Below, piece by piece: positions 1-13,967 of a stretch of DNA of 64,000 nucleotides. The notes beneath the pieces were generated by a model. That model was not told where the DNA came from. It saw only the letters and a program-made list of their open reading frames with translations, and did not search any database. This stretch comes from Nitrobacter winogradskyi Nb-255. GTDB lineage: Bacteria; Pseudomonadota; Alphaproteobacteria; Rhizobiales; Xanthobacteraceae. Position 1 is the first letter of the stretch. Each line of letters opens with the position of its first letter. The position numbers were made by a program, and so were the translations under genes. The DNA lies in assembly GCF_000012725.1 (NCBI RefSeq), contig NC_007406.1, positions 1,578,001-1,642,000 on the forward strand, written 5' to 3'.

Positions 1-723
1 GTCGACGGTCAGCAGCCTCGCAAGGCCGGTGCGCTGGAAGAAGCGCACGGCGGGACGCTGTTCATCGACGAGATCGGCGATATGCCGCGCGAGACGCAGA
101 ACAAGATCATGCGGGTCCTGGTCGATCAGACCTTTCAACGCTCAGGCGGCGCAACCAAGATCAAGGTGGATGTGCGCATCATTTCGTCGACAGCGCGCAA
201 TCTGGAGGAGGAAATTGCAGCGGGCAGGTTCCGTGAAGATCTCTATCACCGGCTGTCGGTGGTGCCGATCCGCGTTCCGCCATTGTCCGAACGCCGCGAG
301 GATATTCCCGAACTGATCGAATTTTTCATGGACCATATCTCCGCCACGAGCGGTTTGCCCAAGCGCCAGATCGGCGATGACGCGATGGCGGTGCTGCAAT
401 CGCATGTCTGGCCGGGCAACGTCCGGCAACTCCGAAACAATGTCGAGCGCGTAATGATCCTGGCAGGCGGAGGCCCGGAGGTCATCATCACCGCGGATAT
501 GTTGCCGCAGGATGTCGGCTCCATGGTCCCGGCGATGCCGTCGGGCGTCAATGGCGAGCACATCATGGGCTTGCCGCTTCGCGAGGCCCGCGAGGTTTTC
601 GAGCGCGACTATCTGATCGCTCAGATCAGCCGCTTCTCCAACAACATCTCCCGGACCGCGGAGTTCGTCGGCATGGAGCGCTCGGCGCTGCATCGCAAAC
701 TCAAGGCGCTCGGCGTCAACTAG
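1..723 (+). CDS. ntrX: Nitrogen-regulation response regulator NtrX, C-terminal part
   Basis: The gene enters from upstream of the window, so the receiver domain and Walker A are not visible. The frame is open from base 1. The Walker B region GTLFIDEIGDMP of the sigma-54-interacting AAA+ domain is visible, then the arginine-finger region, and a C-terminal Fis-type helix-turn-helix ending in ERSALHRKLKALG. NtrX is the response regulator of the NtrY-NtrX pair and activates sigma-54 promoters linked to nitrogen metabolism. The ntrX-dat-hfq-hflX order that follows is a familiar rhizobial arrangement and supports NtrX over NtrC. The stop is TAG at 721-723. Confidence 0.93.
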   Translation, partial: VDGQQPRKAGALEEAHGGTLFIDEIGDMPRETQNKIMRVLVDQTFQRSGGATKIKVDVRIISSTARNLEEEIAAGRFREDLYHRLSVVPIRVPPLSERREDIPELIEFFMDHISATSGLPKRQIGDDAMAVLQSHVWPGNVRQLRNNVERVMILAGGGPEVIITADMLPQDVGSMVPAMPSGVNGEHIMGLPLREAREVFERDYLIAQISRFSNNISRTAEFVGMERSALHRKLKALGVN

Positions 724-805
724 ATTGTTGCTCTGACGCATGGTCATCCCGCGAAATCGTATTCATCTCGATCGAGAACAGGTAACGCTGAGGTAAACCT
801 GCTGA

Positions 806-1663
806 ATGTCGCGCATCGCTTATGTCAACGGCCGGTATCGCGATCTGCGCGATGCCTGCGTCAACGTCGAGGATCGCGGCTACCAGTTTGCCGACGGTGT
901 TTACGAGGTTTGCGAGGTGCGCGGCGCGAGGCTGGTTGATTTTCCCCGGCACATGGCCCGGTTGCAGCGGTCGATGCGCGAATTGCGGATCGCCGAACCG
1001 ATGCCGATCACGGCGCTCGGCATCATCATGCGCGAGGTCGTGCGGCGGAATCGCGTGACCTACGGAATCGTGTATCTGCAGGTGACTCGCGGCGTGGCCC
1101 GGCGCGATCACGCTTTTCCGCCGAACCCGGTCAAGCCGGGCGTCGTCGTCACGGCCCGCGCGCTGGATGACGAGAAAAAGCAGCAAGCCGCCGCCGCCGG
1201 CATTTCTGTCATTACTCTGCCGGAGAATCGTTGGCCGCGGGTGGATATCAAGTCAGTGGCGCTGCTGCCGAATGTTTTGGCAAAGCAGCATGCGCGGGAA
1301 AAGGGAGCCCATGAGGCGTGGTACGTCGATAGTGACGGATTCGTCACCGAAGGCGCGTCGAGCAACGCCTGGATCGTGACGAAGGACGGCCGGGCCGTCA
1401 CCCGGTCAGTGGACCAGGGCATTCTGGCGGGCATCACGCGGGCTGTTCTCATGGAAGTCCTGAGGGCTTTTCAGATCAGGCTTGAAGAGCGCCCGTTCAC
1501 GCCGGCGGAAGCCCGCGAGGCGGCCGAAGCGTTTGTAACCTCGGCTTCTCAGATCGTCATGCCCGTGGTCGCGATCGACGGCCAGGTGGTGGGGGATGGT
1601 CGGCCTGGCGGTATTGCAAGGCGGCTTCGAGAGGAATTCCACCGCTTTTCAGCATTTTCCTGA
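806..1663 (+). CDS. dat: D-amino-acid aminotransferase, PLP fold type IV
   Basis: This 285-residue protein belongs to the class IV aminotransferases (D-alanine aminotransferase/BCAT/ADC lyase). These PLP enzymes move the amino group between D-amino acids and 2-oxo acids. The PLP lysine is K149 in DIKSVALLPN, and the phosphate-binding region EGASSNAWIV follows. Length and N-terminus (YVNGRY, DRGYQFADGVYE) fit D-amino-acid aminotransferases. It lies between ntrX and hfq with its own short leader. It could be a relative such as a branched-chain enzyme, but the DRGYQFADG motif favours the D-specific group. Confidence 0.88.
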   Translation: MSRIAYVNGRYRDLRDACVNVEDRGYQFADGVYEVCEVRGARLVDFPRHMARLQRSMRELRIAEPMPITALGIIMREVVRRNRVTYGIVYLQVTRGVARRDHAFPPNPVKPGVVVTARALDDEKKQQAAAAGISVITLPENRWPRVDIKSVALLPNVLAKQHAREKGAHEAWYVDSDGFVTEGASSNAWIVTKDGRAVTRSVDQGILAGITRAVLMEVLRAFQIRLEERPFTPAEAREAAEAFVTSASQIVMPVVAIDGQVVGDGRPGGIARRLREEFHRFSAFS

Positions 1664-1847
1664 TGGTTTTTGTGTATCCGGGTAAACCCGCGGACCCGAA
1701 CCGGCTTGCGTAACATCATACTCTGCCTTCTAATCCGGGGGGCCGGGTCCATGAGGAGGATCTCAGAGGGGAGCCGGCGGGCCATGAAACGCTCGGGAGG
1801 GCTGCTTCCGGCTCCAAAAAGCAAAGTTAAACTGCGGGATAACAAAA

Positions 1848-2096
1848 ATGGCGATAGACCGCGCACAAAACCTACAGGACACTTTCCTCAACCACGTCCG
1901 TAAGACGAAAACGCCTCTGACGATCTTTCTGGTAAACGGAGTCAAGCTCCAGGGAATCGTGACCTGGTTCGACAATTTCTGCCTGCTGCTCAGGCGCGAC
2001 GGTCATTCACAACTGGTCTACAAACACGCGATTTCGACCATCATGCCGGGTGCTCCGATCCAGTTGTTTGAAGGCGGCGAGGATGCTCCGCTTTGA
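1848..2096 (+). CDS. hfq: RNA chaperone Hfq
   Basis: This 82-residue protein matches Hfq over its whole length. The Sm1 region [23 protein letters not shown] is followed by the Sm2 motif [10 protein letters not shown]. Hfq forms a hexameric ring that pairs small RNAs with mRNAs in the cytoplasm. Alphaproteobacterial Hfq is short, and this one lacks the long enterobacterial tail. hflX starts 23 bases downstream, a conserved pairing that suggests co-transcription. Confidence 0.97.
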
Positions 2097-2119
2097 GCAC
2101 ATACTTGAAAGTTTCCTGA

Positions 2120-3493
2120 TTGGACCCCCGCCAGTTCGAGGGGAGCACCGACCCGTCGGGGTCGATGCGGGGCGAGCCAACCGGACGAGCGATCGTCATC
2201 GGCCCTTACGTGCGGACGCGGGGCGGCGATGCCGAGACGCCGCGACGATCCCTGCGCAACACCGACGCCCGGCTGGATGAAGCCGCCGGTCTCGCCAAGG
2301 CAATCGACCTCCATGTGATTCAGGCGATCGTCGCTCCCGTCAGCCAGATCAGGCCCGCGACATATCTCGGTAAGGGCAAGGTCGAGGAGTTGCAGGGCTT
2401 GATCGCCGCCGATGGAGCCGGTCTCGTGGTGATGGACTGCGCGCTGTCGCCCATTCAACAGCGCAATCTGGAAAAGGCCTGGAGCACAAAGGTGCTGGAC
2501 CGCACCGGCTTGATCCTCGAAATCTTCGGGCGCCGCGCCAAGACCAAAGAGGGCGCGCTTCAGGTCGAACTCGCTCATCTCAACTATCAGCGCAGCCGTC
2601 TGGTGCGCTCCTGGACCCACCTCGAACGGCAGCGTGGCGGCTTCGGATTCATGGGCGGGCCCGGCGAAACCCAGATCGAGGCGGATCGCCGCCTGATCGG
2701 CGATCGCATCACGCGACTGGAAAACGAACTCAAGAAGGTGCAGGCGACGCGGCGGCTGCATCGCGCCGGGCGGCAGCGCGTGCCCTATCGCGTGGTCGCG
2801 CTGGTCGGCTACACGAATGCCGGCAAATCGACGCTGTTCAATCGATTGACGCGCGCGGACGTTCAGGCCGCCGACATGCTGTTCGCGACGCTCGATCCGA
2901 CGCTGCGCTCGCTCGCGCTGCCTCACGGCGGAAAGGCCATGCTGTCGGACACCGTCGGATTCATATCTAATCTGCCGACCCAGCTCGTCGCTGCTTTCCG
3001 CGCGACGTTGGAGGAGGTGATGGAGGCGGACGTTATCCTTCATGTTCGTGACATTTCGCATGAGGATACGGAGCCGCAGCAGCACGATGTCGAAGCCGTG
3101 CTGCATCAACTCGGCATCGACCCCGACGGACCGGCGCGCATGATCGAGGTCTGGAACAAGATCGATCGCTTCGATGCGGATCAGCGCAAAGACCTGGAGA
3201 ACGTGGCTGCACGCCGTTCGACGGATGTGCCGCGTTTTCTTGTTTCTGCCGAAACCGGCGAAGGGGTTGAGACGCTGCTTGCGGCGATCGAGGATCGGCT
3301 GGCGGCAACCCGAACCACGCTGGATCTGTCGGTCGACGCCTCGGATGGCGCGGCGATCAGCTGGCTGCATCGGAACTCCGAGGTGCTCGCCAAGGAACTA
3401 CGCGACGGCCGCTACGACATGACCGTCAGGGTCGATGAGACAAAACGTGACATACTCGTCAATCGGTATGGCGCGGCGCCACGTCCGCTTTGA
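2120..3493 (+). CDS. hflX: Ribosome-associated GTPase HflX
   Basis: HflX is a GTPase that splits or rescues stalled ribosomes under stress. The N-terminal HflX domain is followed by GTPase motifs in order: G1 GYTNAGKST, G3 DTVGFISNLP, G4 NKID and G5 SAETGEG. The glycine-rich motif GGFGFMGGPGETQIE typical of HflX is present. The longest frame starts at a TTG (2120). An ATG at 2165 (MRGEPTG) is an alternative that would give 442 residues. The gene follows hfq closely. Confidence 0.95.
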   Translation: MDPRQFEGSTDPSGSMRGEPTGRAIVIGPYVRTRGGDAETPRRSLRNTDARLDEAAGLAKAIDLHVIQAIVAPVSQIRPATYLGKGKVEELQGLIAADGAGLVVMDCALSPIQQRNLEKAWSTKVLDRTGLILEIFGRRAKTKEGALQVELAHLNYQRSRLVRSWTHLERQRGGFGFMGGPGETQIEADRRLIGDRITRLENELKKVQATRRLHRAGRQRVPYRVVALVGYTNAGKSTLFNRLTRADVQAADMLFATLDPTLRSLALPHGGKAMLSDTVGFISNLPTQLVAAFRATLEEVMEADVILHVRDISHEDTEPQQHDVEAVLHQLGIDPDGPARMIEVWNKIDRFDADQRKDLENVAARRSTDVPRFLVSAETGEGVETLLAAIEDRLAATRTTLDLSVDASDGAAISWLHRNSEVLAKELRDGRYDMTVRVDETKRDILVNRYGAAPRPL

Positions 3494-3594
3494 TTTCCGC
3501 TCGCAAAGCAAGGCCGCGCAAGGATGGTCTTGACCGGCGGAACGCCGGACTATTCCATGTCCATCAAATCACATGAAAGCCGCAGGAGATTTCC

Positions 3595-5031
3595 GTGAGC
3601 TATCAGGATACATCGCTTCTGATCGACGGAAGGTGGCGCCCCGGCGCCTCCGGCAAGACGATCGCCGTCCTCAACCCCGCGACCGAAGAACAGATCGGAA
3701 CGGTCGCTCATGCCGATCGGGCCGATCTCGACGAGGCGCTCGCCGCTGCCGACAAGGGGTTCAAGATCTGGCGGGCGGTCGCTCCGTTCGAGCGCGCCAG
3801 GATCATGCGTAAGGCGGCAGCCTTGCTGCGGGAGCGAGTCGAGCGCATCGCAACGCTGATGACGATGGAGCAGGGCAAGGTTCTCGCTGAAGCCAGAATC
3901 GAGACGCTGGCCGCGGCCGACGTCATCGAATGGTTCGCGGAAGAGTCCCGGAGGGCGTATGGCCGCGTGATTCCCGCGCGGGGCCCGGGCATCTACCAGA
4001 TTGCGATCAAGGAGCCGGTTGGTCCGGCGGCGGCTTTCACGCCGTGGAATTTTCCCATCAATCAGGTCTGCCGCAAATTGTCGGCAGCGCTCGCCGCCGG
4101 CTGTTCGATCATCGTCAAGGCGCCCGAGGAAACGCCGGCGTCTCCAGCCGAGCTGCTCCGCGTATTCATCGACGCGGGCGTGCCCGACGGCGTCATCAAT
4201 CTCGTTTTCGGTGTGCCTGCCGAAATCTCCGAGTATCTGATCCCGCATCCGATCATCAGGAAAATATCCTTCACAGGCTCGACGGCGGTGGGCAAGCAAC
4301 TCGCGGCGCTTGCCGGACTGCACATGAAGCGCGCGACCATGGAACTCGGCGGTCATGCGCCAGCCGTCGTGTTCGACGACGCCGACATCGCAAGCGCGGT
4401 GAAAATCATCTCGGACGCCAAGTTTCGTAACGCCGGTCAGGTCTGCATCGCGCCGACGCGCCTTCTCGTGCAGGAAAAGGTGTACAAGGATTTCGTCGGC
4501 AAGTTCACGGAGGCCGCCAAGGTGGTTAGAGTCGGCAACGGGCTCGACCCTGATTCAACGATGGGATCGCTTGCCAACTCGCGCCGCGTTTCCGCCGTGG
4601 AAGGTTTTGTTCAGGACGCGATCGGGAAGGGCGCCAAGCTCGCGGCGGGTGGACATCGCGTCGGCAACAAGGGTTATTTTTTCGAGCCGACAGTTCTGGT
4701 TGACGTGCCGAAGGAAGCCCGCGCCATGAACGAGGAGCCGTTCGGCCCCCTGGCGCTGATTTCGCCGTTCTCGAGTTTCGACGAGGCCGCCGAAGAATCG
4801 AACCGCCTGCCATACGGCCTCGCGTCCTATGCGTTCACCAGTTCGACCAGGACGGCAACCGCCATTGGCGCGGCCATTGAGAGCGGAATGGTCGCCATCA
4901 ATAATGTCGCTCTCGCTTTGCCGGAAAATCCATTCGGAGGCGTCAAGGATTCAGGTTACGGTTCGGAGGGAGGAATCGAGGCGATGGAATCATATCTCAT
5001 CACCAAGTTCATCAGCCAGACCGGCGTGTAA
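3595..5031 (+). CDS. gabD: NAD(P)-dependent succinate-semialdehyde dehydrogenase family protein
   Basis: This 478-residue aldehyde dehydrogenase is most like succinate-semialdehyde dehydrogenases, which oxidise the semialdehyde to succinate. The active-site residues are present: the general base E250 in MELGGHAP and the nucleophile C284 in FRNAGQVC, with the cofactor motif FTGSTAVGK before them. GTG was chosen as start because AGGAG lies just upstream and the N-terminus matches the family. No gabT-like gene is adjacent, so the true substrate may be another short semialdehyde. The symbol is by family resemblance. Confidence 0.8.
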   Translation: MSYQDTSLLIDGRWRPGASGKTIAVLNPATEEQIGTVAHADRADLDEALAAADKGFKIWRAVAPFERARIMRKAAALLRERVERIATLMTMEQGKVLAEARIETLAAADVIEWFAEESRRAYGRVIPARGPGIYQIAIKEPVGPAAAFTPWNFPINQVCRKLSAALAAGCSIIVKAPEETPASPAELLRVFIDAGVPDGVINLVFGVPAEISEYLIPHPIIRKISFTGSTAVGKQLAALAGLHMKRATMELGGHAPAVVFDDADIASAVKIISDAKFRNAGQVCIAPTRLLVQEKVYKDFVGKFTEAAKVVRVGNGLDPDSTMGSLANSRRVSAVEGFVQDAIGKGAKLAAGGHRVGNKGYFFEPTVLVDVPKEARAMNEEPFGPLALISPFSSFDEAAEESNRLPYGLASYAFTSSTRTATAIGAAIESGMVAINNVALALPENPFGGVKDSGYGSEGGIEAMESYLITKFISQTGV

Positions 5032-5053
5032 GCAGCGCGTTTCGCCCTAACGC

Positions 5054-5878
5054 TTAACGCGTTTCCTTCTGCTTCGCCTCGTTCCACAGCGCATCCATCT
5101 CGGCGAGAGATGCATCCTCGAGCGAACGGCCCTTCGCGGCAAGCGCGTGTTCGATATGGGCGAACCGCCGTTCGAATTTCGCGTTTGTCGCACGCAGCGC
5201 GGTTTCGGGGTCAGCATCGACATGGCGCGCGAGGTTGACCAGTGCGAACATGAGATCGCCGGTCTCAGACGCGATCTCGGACCTGTCGCCGCGATCCAGC
5301 GCCGCCTCGATCTCGTCAGCTTCCTCGCGGATCTTGTCGAGCACGGCTCGCGGGTCGTTCCAGTCGAAGCCCACGGTCGAGGCTTTTCGCTGCAAAGCCA
5401 TCGCGCGCGTCAACGCGGGCTGACCGGCCTTGATGTCCGCGAGCAGACCCGAAGCCGGCGTTTCCCTCATCGGCTTGCGCGCGGCGCGCTCCGCCTTTTC
5501 TTCCGCCTTGATGCGTTCCCATGTTCCTTTCACATCGGATGGCGCGATGTATCCTGCATCGTCGGGAAAGACATGCGGATGCCGCCGGATCATTTTGCGC
5601 GTGATCGCCTCGACCACATCCCCAAACGAAAACGCATTCCGCTCTTCCGCGATGCGCGCGTGAAAGACGACTTGCAATAGCAGGTCACCAAGCTCGTCGC
5701 AGAGATCAACCAGATCGTTGCGCGCGATCGCATCCGCCACCTCGTAGGCTTCTTCGATGGTGTAGGGCGCAATGGTCGCAAACGTCTGCTCGAGATCCCA
5801 AGGGCAGCCGGTGCCGGGCGTTCTCAATTGCTTCATGATGTCGAGCAGGCGTGAAATATCGCGGGATGGGGTGGTCAT
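5054..5878 (-). CDS. mazG: Nucleoside triphosphate pyrophosphohydrolase MazG
   Basis: This 274-residue protein has two tandem MazG all-alpha NTP-pyrophosphohydrolase repeats. The first carries CPWDLEQTF and [10 protein letters not shown]...[10 protein letters not shown]. The second carries [10 protein letters not shown]...[11 protein letters not shown]. MazG hydrolyses (d)NTPs to monophosphates and helps clear aberrant nucleotides. I chose the ATG giving MTTPSRDIS, because the in-frame extension upstream does not resemble the family. It converges with the aldehyde dehydrogenase gene (22-base gap) and diverges from queC. Confidence 0.93.
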   Translation of the reverse strand: MTTPSRDISRLLDIMKQLRTPGTGCPWDLEQTFATIAPYTIEEAYEVADAIARNDLVDLCDELGDLLLQVVFHARIAEERNAFSFGDVVEAITRKMIRRHPHVFPDDAGYIAPSDVKGTWERIKAEEKAERAARKPMRETPASGLLADIKAGQPALTRAMALQRKASTVGFDWNDPRAVLDKIREEADEIEAALDRGDRSEIASETGDLMFALVNLARHVDADPETALRATNAKFERRFAHIEHALAAKGRSLEDASLAEMDALWNEAKQKETR

Positions 5879-6012
5879 CGGTTCACCGGTATCGGAATGG
5901 ACTTGCTTCTCTATGCCTGAAGCAGCCCGTCGTCCCAGAAAAAAGCATGGGATCCAGCCTCGCAATCCCCACCGATTGGCGCGGGGAGCCGAGGGATGCT
6001 ATTGGCTGCGCC

Positions 6013-6729
6013 ATGATCGATGAGCCAGCCTCTCGAACCGCACTGGTGCTGTTTTCCGGAGGCCAGGACTCCGCCACCTGCCTTGCCTGGGCGCTGCAAC
6101 GGTTCGCGCGCGTCGAAACGCTGGGGTTCGACTACGGCCAGCGCCATGCAATCGAACTCGACTGCCGCGACAGTCTGCTCGCGGGCATGGCGTCCCTGCG
6201 CCCGGATTGGGCGAAGAAGCTCGGCGAAACCCACACGCTCGCCATTCCGACACTGGCGGAGATTTCCGATACGGCGTTGACCCGGAACGTCGCGATCGAA
6301 GTAAGCGAGAGCGGATTGCCCAACACCTTCGTGCCGGGGCGCAATCTGGTGTTCCTGACTTTCGCGGCGGCGCTGGCCTACAGGCGCGGCGTGACGGATA
6401 TCGTCGGCGGCATGTGCGAGACCGATTATTCCGGCTATCCCGATTGCCGTGATGAAACCATCAGAGCCCTGCGCATCGCGCTCAATCTTGGAATGGTCAG
6501 ACAATTCGAACTGCATACGCCGCTGATGCGGCTCGACAAGGGTGCAACCTGGTCGCTTGCGCATGAACTCGGCGGGACCGGGCTGGTCGATCTCATCCGT
6601 GAACATTCCCACACCTGCTATCTCGGCGAGCGCGGTGCGCGGCATGCCTGGGGTTACGGCTGCGGCGAGTGCCCGGCGTGCGGGTTGCGGGCAAAAGGCT
6701 GGCGCGAATATCTGGCGCGGATCGCCTGA
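6013..6729 (+). CDS. queC: 7-cyano-7-deazaguanine synthase QueC
   Basis: QueC makes preQ0 from 7-carboxy-7-deazaguanine with ATP and ammonia, on the way to the tRNA base queuosine. The N-terminal PP-loop ATP pyrophosphatase motif [10 protein letters not shown] (residues 15 on) is present. The C-terminal zinc-binding cysteines in CYLGERG and [11 protein letters not shown] are also intact. The length, 238 residues, is usual. The ATG giving [12 protein letters not shown] places the PP-loop at the normal distance from the N-terminus. It stands alone, without other que genes nearby. Confidence 0.95.
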   Translation: MIDEPASRTALVLFSGGQDSATCLAWALQRFARVETLGFDYGQRHAIELDCRDSLLAGMASLRPDWAKKLGETHTLAIPTLAEISDTALTRNVAIEVSESGLPNTFVPGRNLVFLTFAAALAYRRGVTDIVGGMCETDYSGYPDCRDETIRALRIALNLGMVRQFELHTPLMRLDKGATWSLAHELGGTGLVDLIREHSHTCYLGERGARHAWGYGCGECPACGLRAKGWREYLARIA

Positions 6730-6843
6730 CATGCGGCCGGATCGGACGGAGGCATGAAACCTGACGAATCCAACTGGCCGTCCGCTTGGAAGCCGTCTGA
6801 TGTGTTATAGTATTGCAGTCGACTTGATGTCCGCGCGCGTGCT

Positions 6844-6970
6844 AGAGCGTTTCGAGCGAGGTATGTCTTCGGGCTTGACTTGAGGATGGATACGGTTCGC
6901 GCGAAGAAAACGCGTCAAAACAGTTCATGGAGAGCCTCGCTTCTGATTCAATCAGAAGCGGAAAGGCTCC
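6844..6970 (+). repeat. Dispersed hairpin repeat, copy A
   Basis: This is one of four related sequences in the window (others near 22,212, 49,341 and 58,782). Conserved blocks are GGATACGGTTCGCG, AAGAAAACGCGTCAAAACA, then a hairpin. Here the hairpin is CGCTTCTGATT / AATCAGAAGCG around one base, clamped by outer AGCCT/AGGCT pairs. It fills much of the 320-base gap between queC and the next gene, where I see no other feature. Confidence 0.75.
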
Positions 6971-7050
6971 AGACCGACGAGTGCCGACTTGAGACGGATG
7001 CGCTTTTGATACTCACCGCAAACGACGTTCGAACCTGTTGTCTGCGCGCA

Positions 7051-7368
7051 TTGCGTAGCAGGGTGGCGGTTGTGTTTCTGATCGTGACCTATCTATTGTC
7101 GGGCGCGTCGCATCATTGTTTCGACGTGAATGTGTCCGCGCCTGAAAGCCGGATCGTTCTCTCGATGGCCTCGCTTCACGCAGACACCGACTCGCCGGGA
7201 GCACTCGCGGATCATCACTGCCACGGATGCTTCCAGGTCTCGCTGCCCGATCCGCCGTTATTCTCTGTTGCGATCGAGCATCAAGCTGCCGCCGTGCCTC
7301 GGGCGATGACGCGAGCCTCCGATCTTGTCCCCGGTATCGATACGCCTCCGCCGAAACTCCTGGGCTGA
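7051..7368 (+). CDS. Small exported His/Cys-motif protein upstream of czcCBA
   Basis: This is about 105 residues from a TTG start. The N-terminal hydrophobic stretch VAVVFLIVTYLLSG looks like a signal peptide. Near residue 50 is a possible metal-binding motif HHCHGC. A longer frame from 6880 exists, but its first 50 codons run through a dispersed repeat, so I prefer the later start; the exact start is uncertain. The gene ends 53 bases before czcC. Comparable small periplasmic proteins are found before HME-type efflux operons, so a metal-sensing or metal-handling role is plausible but not shown. Confidence 0.55.
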   Translation: MRSRVAVVFLIVTYLLSGASHHCFDVNVSAPESRIVLSMASLHADTDSPGALADHHCHGCFQVSLPDPPLFSVAIEHQAAAVPRAMTRASDLVPGIDTPPPKLLG

Positions 7369-7421
7369 ACGTATTCACGGGCGCATCGACGTCCTGATTC
7401 CGTTATTCGCCAGGATCTTCC

Positions 7422-8689
7422 ATGTTGTTAAAGTCCGCCGCGCATCTTGCGTGGGCGATGGCGCTGCTGATCAGCCCCTGGCTGATGACGCCGTCGTATT
7501 CGCAAGCGCTGACCTTGAGGGCCGCGCTTCAACGCGCGCTCGCCGCCAACCCGCGTCTGACCGCCGCCGGGCGCGATGTCGGCATCGCAACCGGCAGGGG
7601 TATCCAGGCCGGGATGCTGATAAATCCCGAAGCATCGTATCAGCAGGATAACTCGCTCGGTTCCGGAAATTATCGCGGAACGCGGTCGGCGGAGACAACG
7701 CTCCAGATCAGCCAGTTGTTCGAGCTTTTCGGCAAGCGAGACGCGCGAATTGCCGTCGGCCGGGCCGGCGTGGAGACCGCGGTGATACAGCGCAAGGCCG
7801 TTCGCCTTGAAGTCTTGTCCGAGACGGCTGTCGCTTTTCTGAGCGTTCTCGGCGCCCAGCGCAGGATCCAGATTCTGGACGAGCAGATCGCCGCGATCGA
7901 TGCGTTGACGCCGTTGCTGCAGCGGCGGGTGGAGGCCGGCGCGTCGTCATCCGCCGAGATCGGCCGGGCGGACGTCGCATCCGCATTGATGAAAGCGGAC
8001 CGCGAGCGGATCCGGGCGAGGCTTGCCAGCGCCAGGCGCGAGCTGGCCGCGCTGATGGGAGACACTTCCGCCAAGTTCAAGTCCGTCGCGGGACGGCTGG
8101 ACGACCTGGGCCGGCCTCCGTCTTTTCAGGCCGTGGTTGCCGCGATCGATGCGAATCCGCAGTTGATGCGCTGGACGGCCATCTATGCTCAACGCAACGC
8201 CGAACTTCTGGTGGCGCGGCTGAAGCCCTATCCCGACGTTCGCGTCAGCGCGGGCTGGCGTCATTTCAACACGACCAACGACGACGCCGTCATACTCTCG
8301 CTTTCGGTTCCCATCCCGGTATACGACCAGAATCAGGGCAACATCCTTTCCGCGCAGGAAAACCTCGCAAAAACCAGAGCCGAACGGGAATCCAATCGCA
8401 ACACGCTGATCGTGCTCGCAGGGCGTGCCTATGACTCGCTGCAAGGTTCTTTACGCGAACTGAAGGTGCTGCGTGAGATTGCGATTCCGAAGTCGCGCAG
8501 CGCCGCCGATGCGATCTTCGAAGGATACGGGCAGGGGCGCTTTTCGTTGCTCGAAGTGCTCGATGCCCTGGCGAATGTCGCACAGGCGCGCCTGCGTGAG
8601 CAGGAGGCGCAGCAGAACTTTCACGTAGGCGTCGCGACGATCGAGGGTCTGGTCGGCAATCCGTTCGCGTTGGCGCGAGGGGGCGTCCG

Positions 8690-8693
<4 letters not shown>
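7422..8693 (+). CDS. czcC: Outer-membrane efflux channel of the CzcC/TolC family
   Basis: This 423-residue protein has an N-terminal signal peptide ending near SYSQA. Two outer-membrane efflux protein repeats of long helices follow (for example AERESNRNTLIVLAGRAYDSL and GYGQGRFSLLEVLDAL). It would form the outer-membrane duct of a tripartite RND metal pump. It overlaps czcB by 4 bases (ATGA), which ties it to the operon. Metal specificity cannot be read from this subunit. Confidence 0.88.
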
Positions 8694-12872
<4,179 letters not shown>

Positions 12873-12959
12873 CCGCGAGTTCGTCAGGGACGGGGGCGGC
12901 GGGACGGGTGACTGATCCGGCGTACGCGGCCGGGGTGGAGGCGGGGGGATCAAAACGGC

Positions 12960-13304
12960 CTATCGCGCGCCCTCGACCGCATCCACCGCGTCGAGAACTC
13001 TTGCGGAAAAGACGACGGCTGCCCCGGCGTTCATTGCCACAGCAACGCCCAGCGCCTCGGCGATTTCTTCGCGCGTCGCACCTTCCTGCACCGCCTTCGC
13101 CGCGTGAACGGCGATACAGCCGTCGCAGCGCGTCGTGACCGCGACGGCAAGCGAAATGAGCTCGCGCGTTTTTCCATCGAGATGCCCGGTCTTGGCGCCC
13201 GCGCCGCCGGCCATGCGATAGGCATCGACGGTGTCGGGTGAAAGTTTGCGCAGTTCGCCGACGCGTGACGACAACTTGTTCCGAAAGTTCGCCCAATCAA
13301 GCAT
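12960..13304 (-). CDS. AhpD/carboxymuconolactone-decarboxylase-like protein
   Basis: This 114-residue protein is of the CMD/AhpD fold. It contains the redox-type motif CDGCIAVHAAKAV (CxxC plus H), typical of small AhpD-like alkylhydroperoxidases. Such proteins act in peroxide defence or as thiol-disulphide carriers, but the exact role of this one is unknown. A strong ribosome site, AGGAGG, precedes the ATG. About 290 bases upstream of it (13,305-13,598) hold nothing I can identify. Confidence 0.8.
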   Translation of the reverse strand: MLDWANFRNKLSSRVGELRKLSPDTVDAYRMAGGAGAKTGHLDGKTRELISLAVAVTTRCDGCIAVHAAKAVQEGATREEIAEALGVAVAMNAGAAVVFSARVLDAVDAVEGAR

Positions 13305-13598
13305 GTAGGCCTCCTCTGCTTTTTCATGGTTCGGACACGGCCTTCGAGGCGGCGACAGCGACCTCTCTCTAAAGTCGGGCCCGCAAAGCCAGGCCCGCTA
13401 AAAATCAGAACATCACTCTTCTCCCGACCGCCAAGCACCGGGGCGAGAGTGACAAACTCGAGCGCGGACGACAATCCCGCTCACCCATGTTTGTTCGTGC
13501 TTACCCGGTGGCCGATCCAGAATTCGCATAAGGTATATTATGGAATATTTTCGGGATGCTTCGCCGGGGGACTTTTCGCCGAAGGATCAGAGGCTTAA

Positions 13599-13925
13599 TC
13601 AGATTTCGTGCGGTCCGATCAGAATGACCACGGCCCCTATAAGGCAGATCAGCGCGCCCGCGAGATCCCACCTGTCCGGCTCAATGCCTTCCACGGACCA
13701 GAGCCAGCCCAGCGATGCCATGATGTAAATTCCGCCGTAAGCCGCGTAGGCGCGCCCCGCCGCTTCGCTGTCGACCAATGTCAGCAGATAAGCGAACAGC
13801 GCCAGGGAAGCCATTCCGGGCACGAGCCACCAAACCGACTTTCCAAGACGCAGCCAGGCCCAGAATGCGAAGCAGCCGGCGATTTCCGCAATGGCGGCGC
13901 CAACATATGCAGCAGGTGTGATCAC
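13599..13925 (-). CDS. ynfA: UPF0060 small membrane protein, YnfA family
   Basis: This 108-residue protein with four membrane helices matches the YnfA/UPF0060 family, which is distantly related to small multidrug-resistance transporters. Family landmarks include [25 protein letters not shown] and GWLWSVEG. The function is not settled; a transport role in efflux has been suggested for relatives. The start is GTG, read as MITPAAYVG. It lies upstream of the metallohydrolase gene on the same strand, 42 bases apart from that gene's stop. Confidence 0.85.
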   Translation of the reverse strand: MITPAAYVGAAIAEIAGCFAFWAWLRLGKSVWWLVPGMASLALFAYLLTLVDSEAAGRAYAAYGGIYIMASLGWLWSVEGIEPDRWDLAGALICLIGAVVILIGPHEI

Positions 13926-13967
13926 TTTGATCTGTTCGTGATGTTGCTGAAACCGCGCTGAGATCGA

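Noticed and set aside
2018-3370. Long minus-strand frame opposite hflX
   Set aside because: It is the GC-rich shadow of a certain gene; no family resemblance and Arg/His-rich composition.
6786-6816. Promoter with TTGGAA and TATAGT after queC
   Set aside because: The spacing is only 14 bases and there is no gene start at the right distance.
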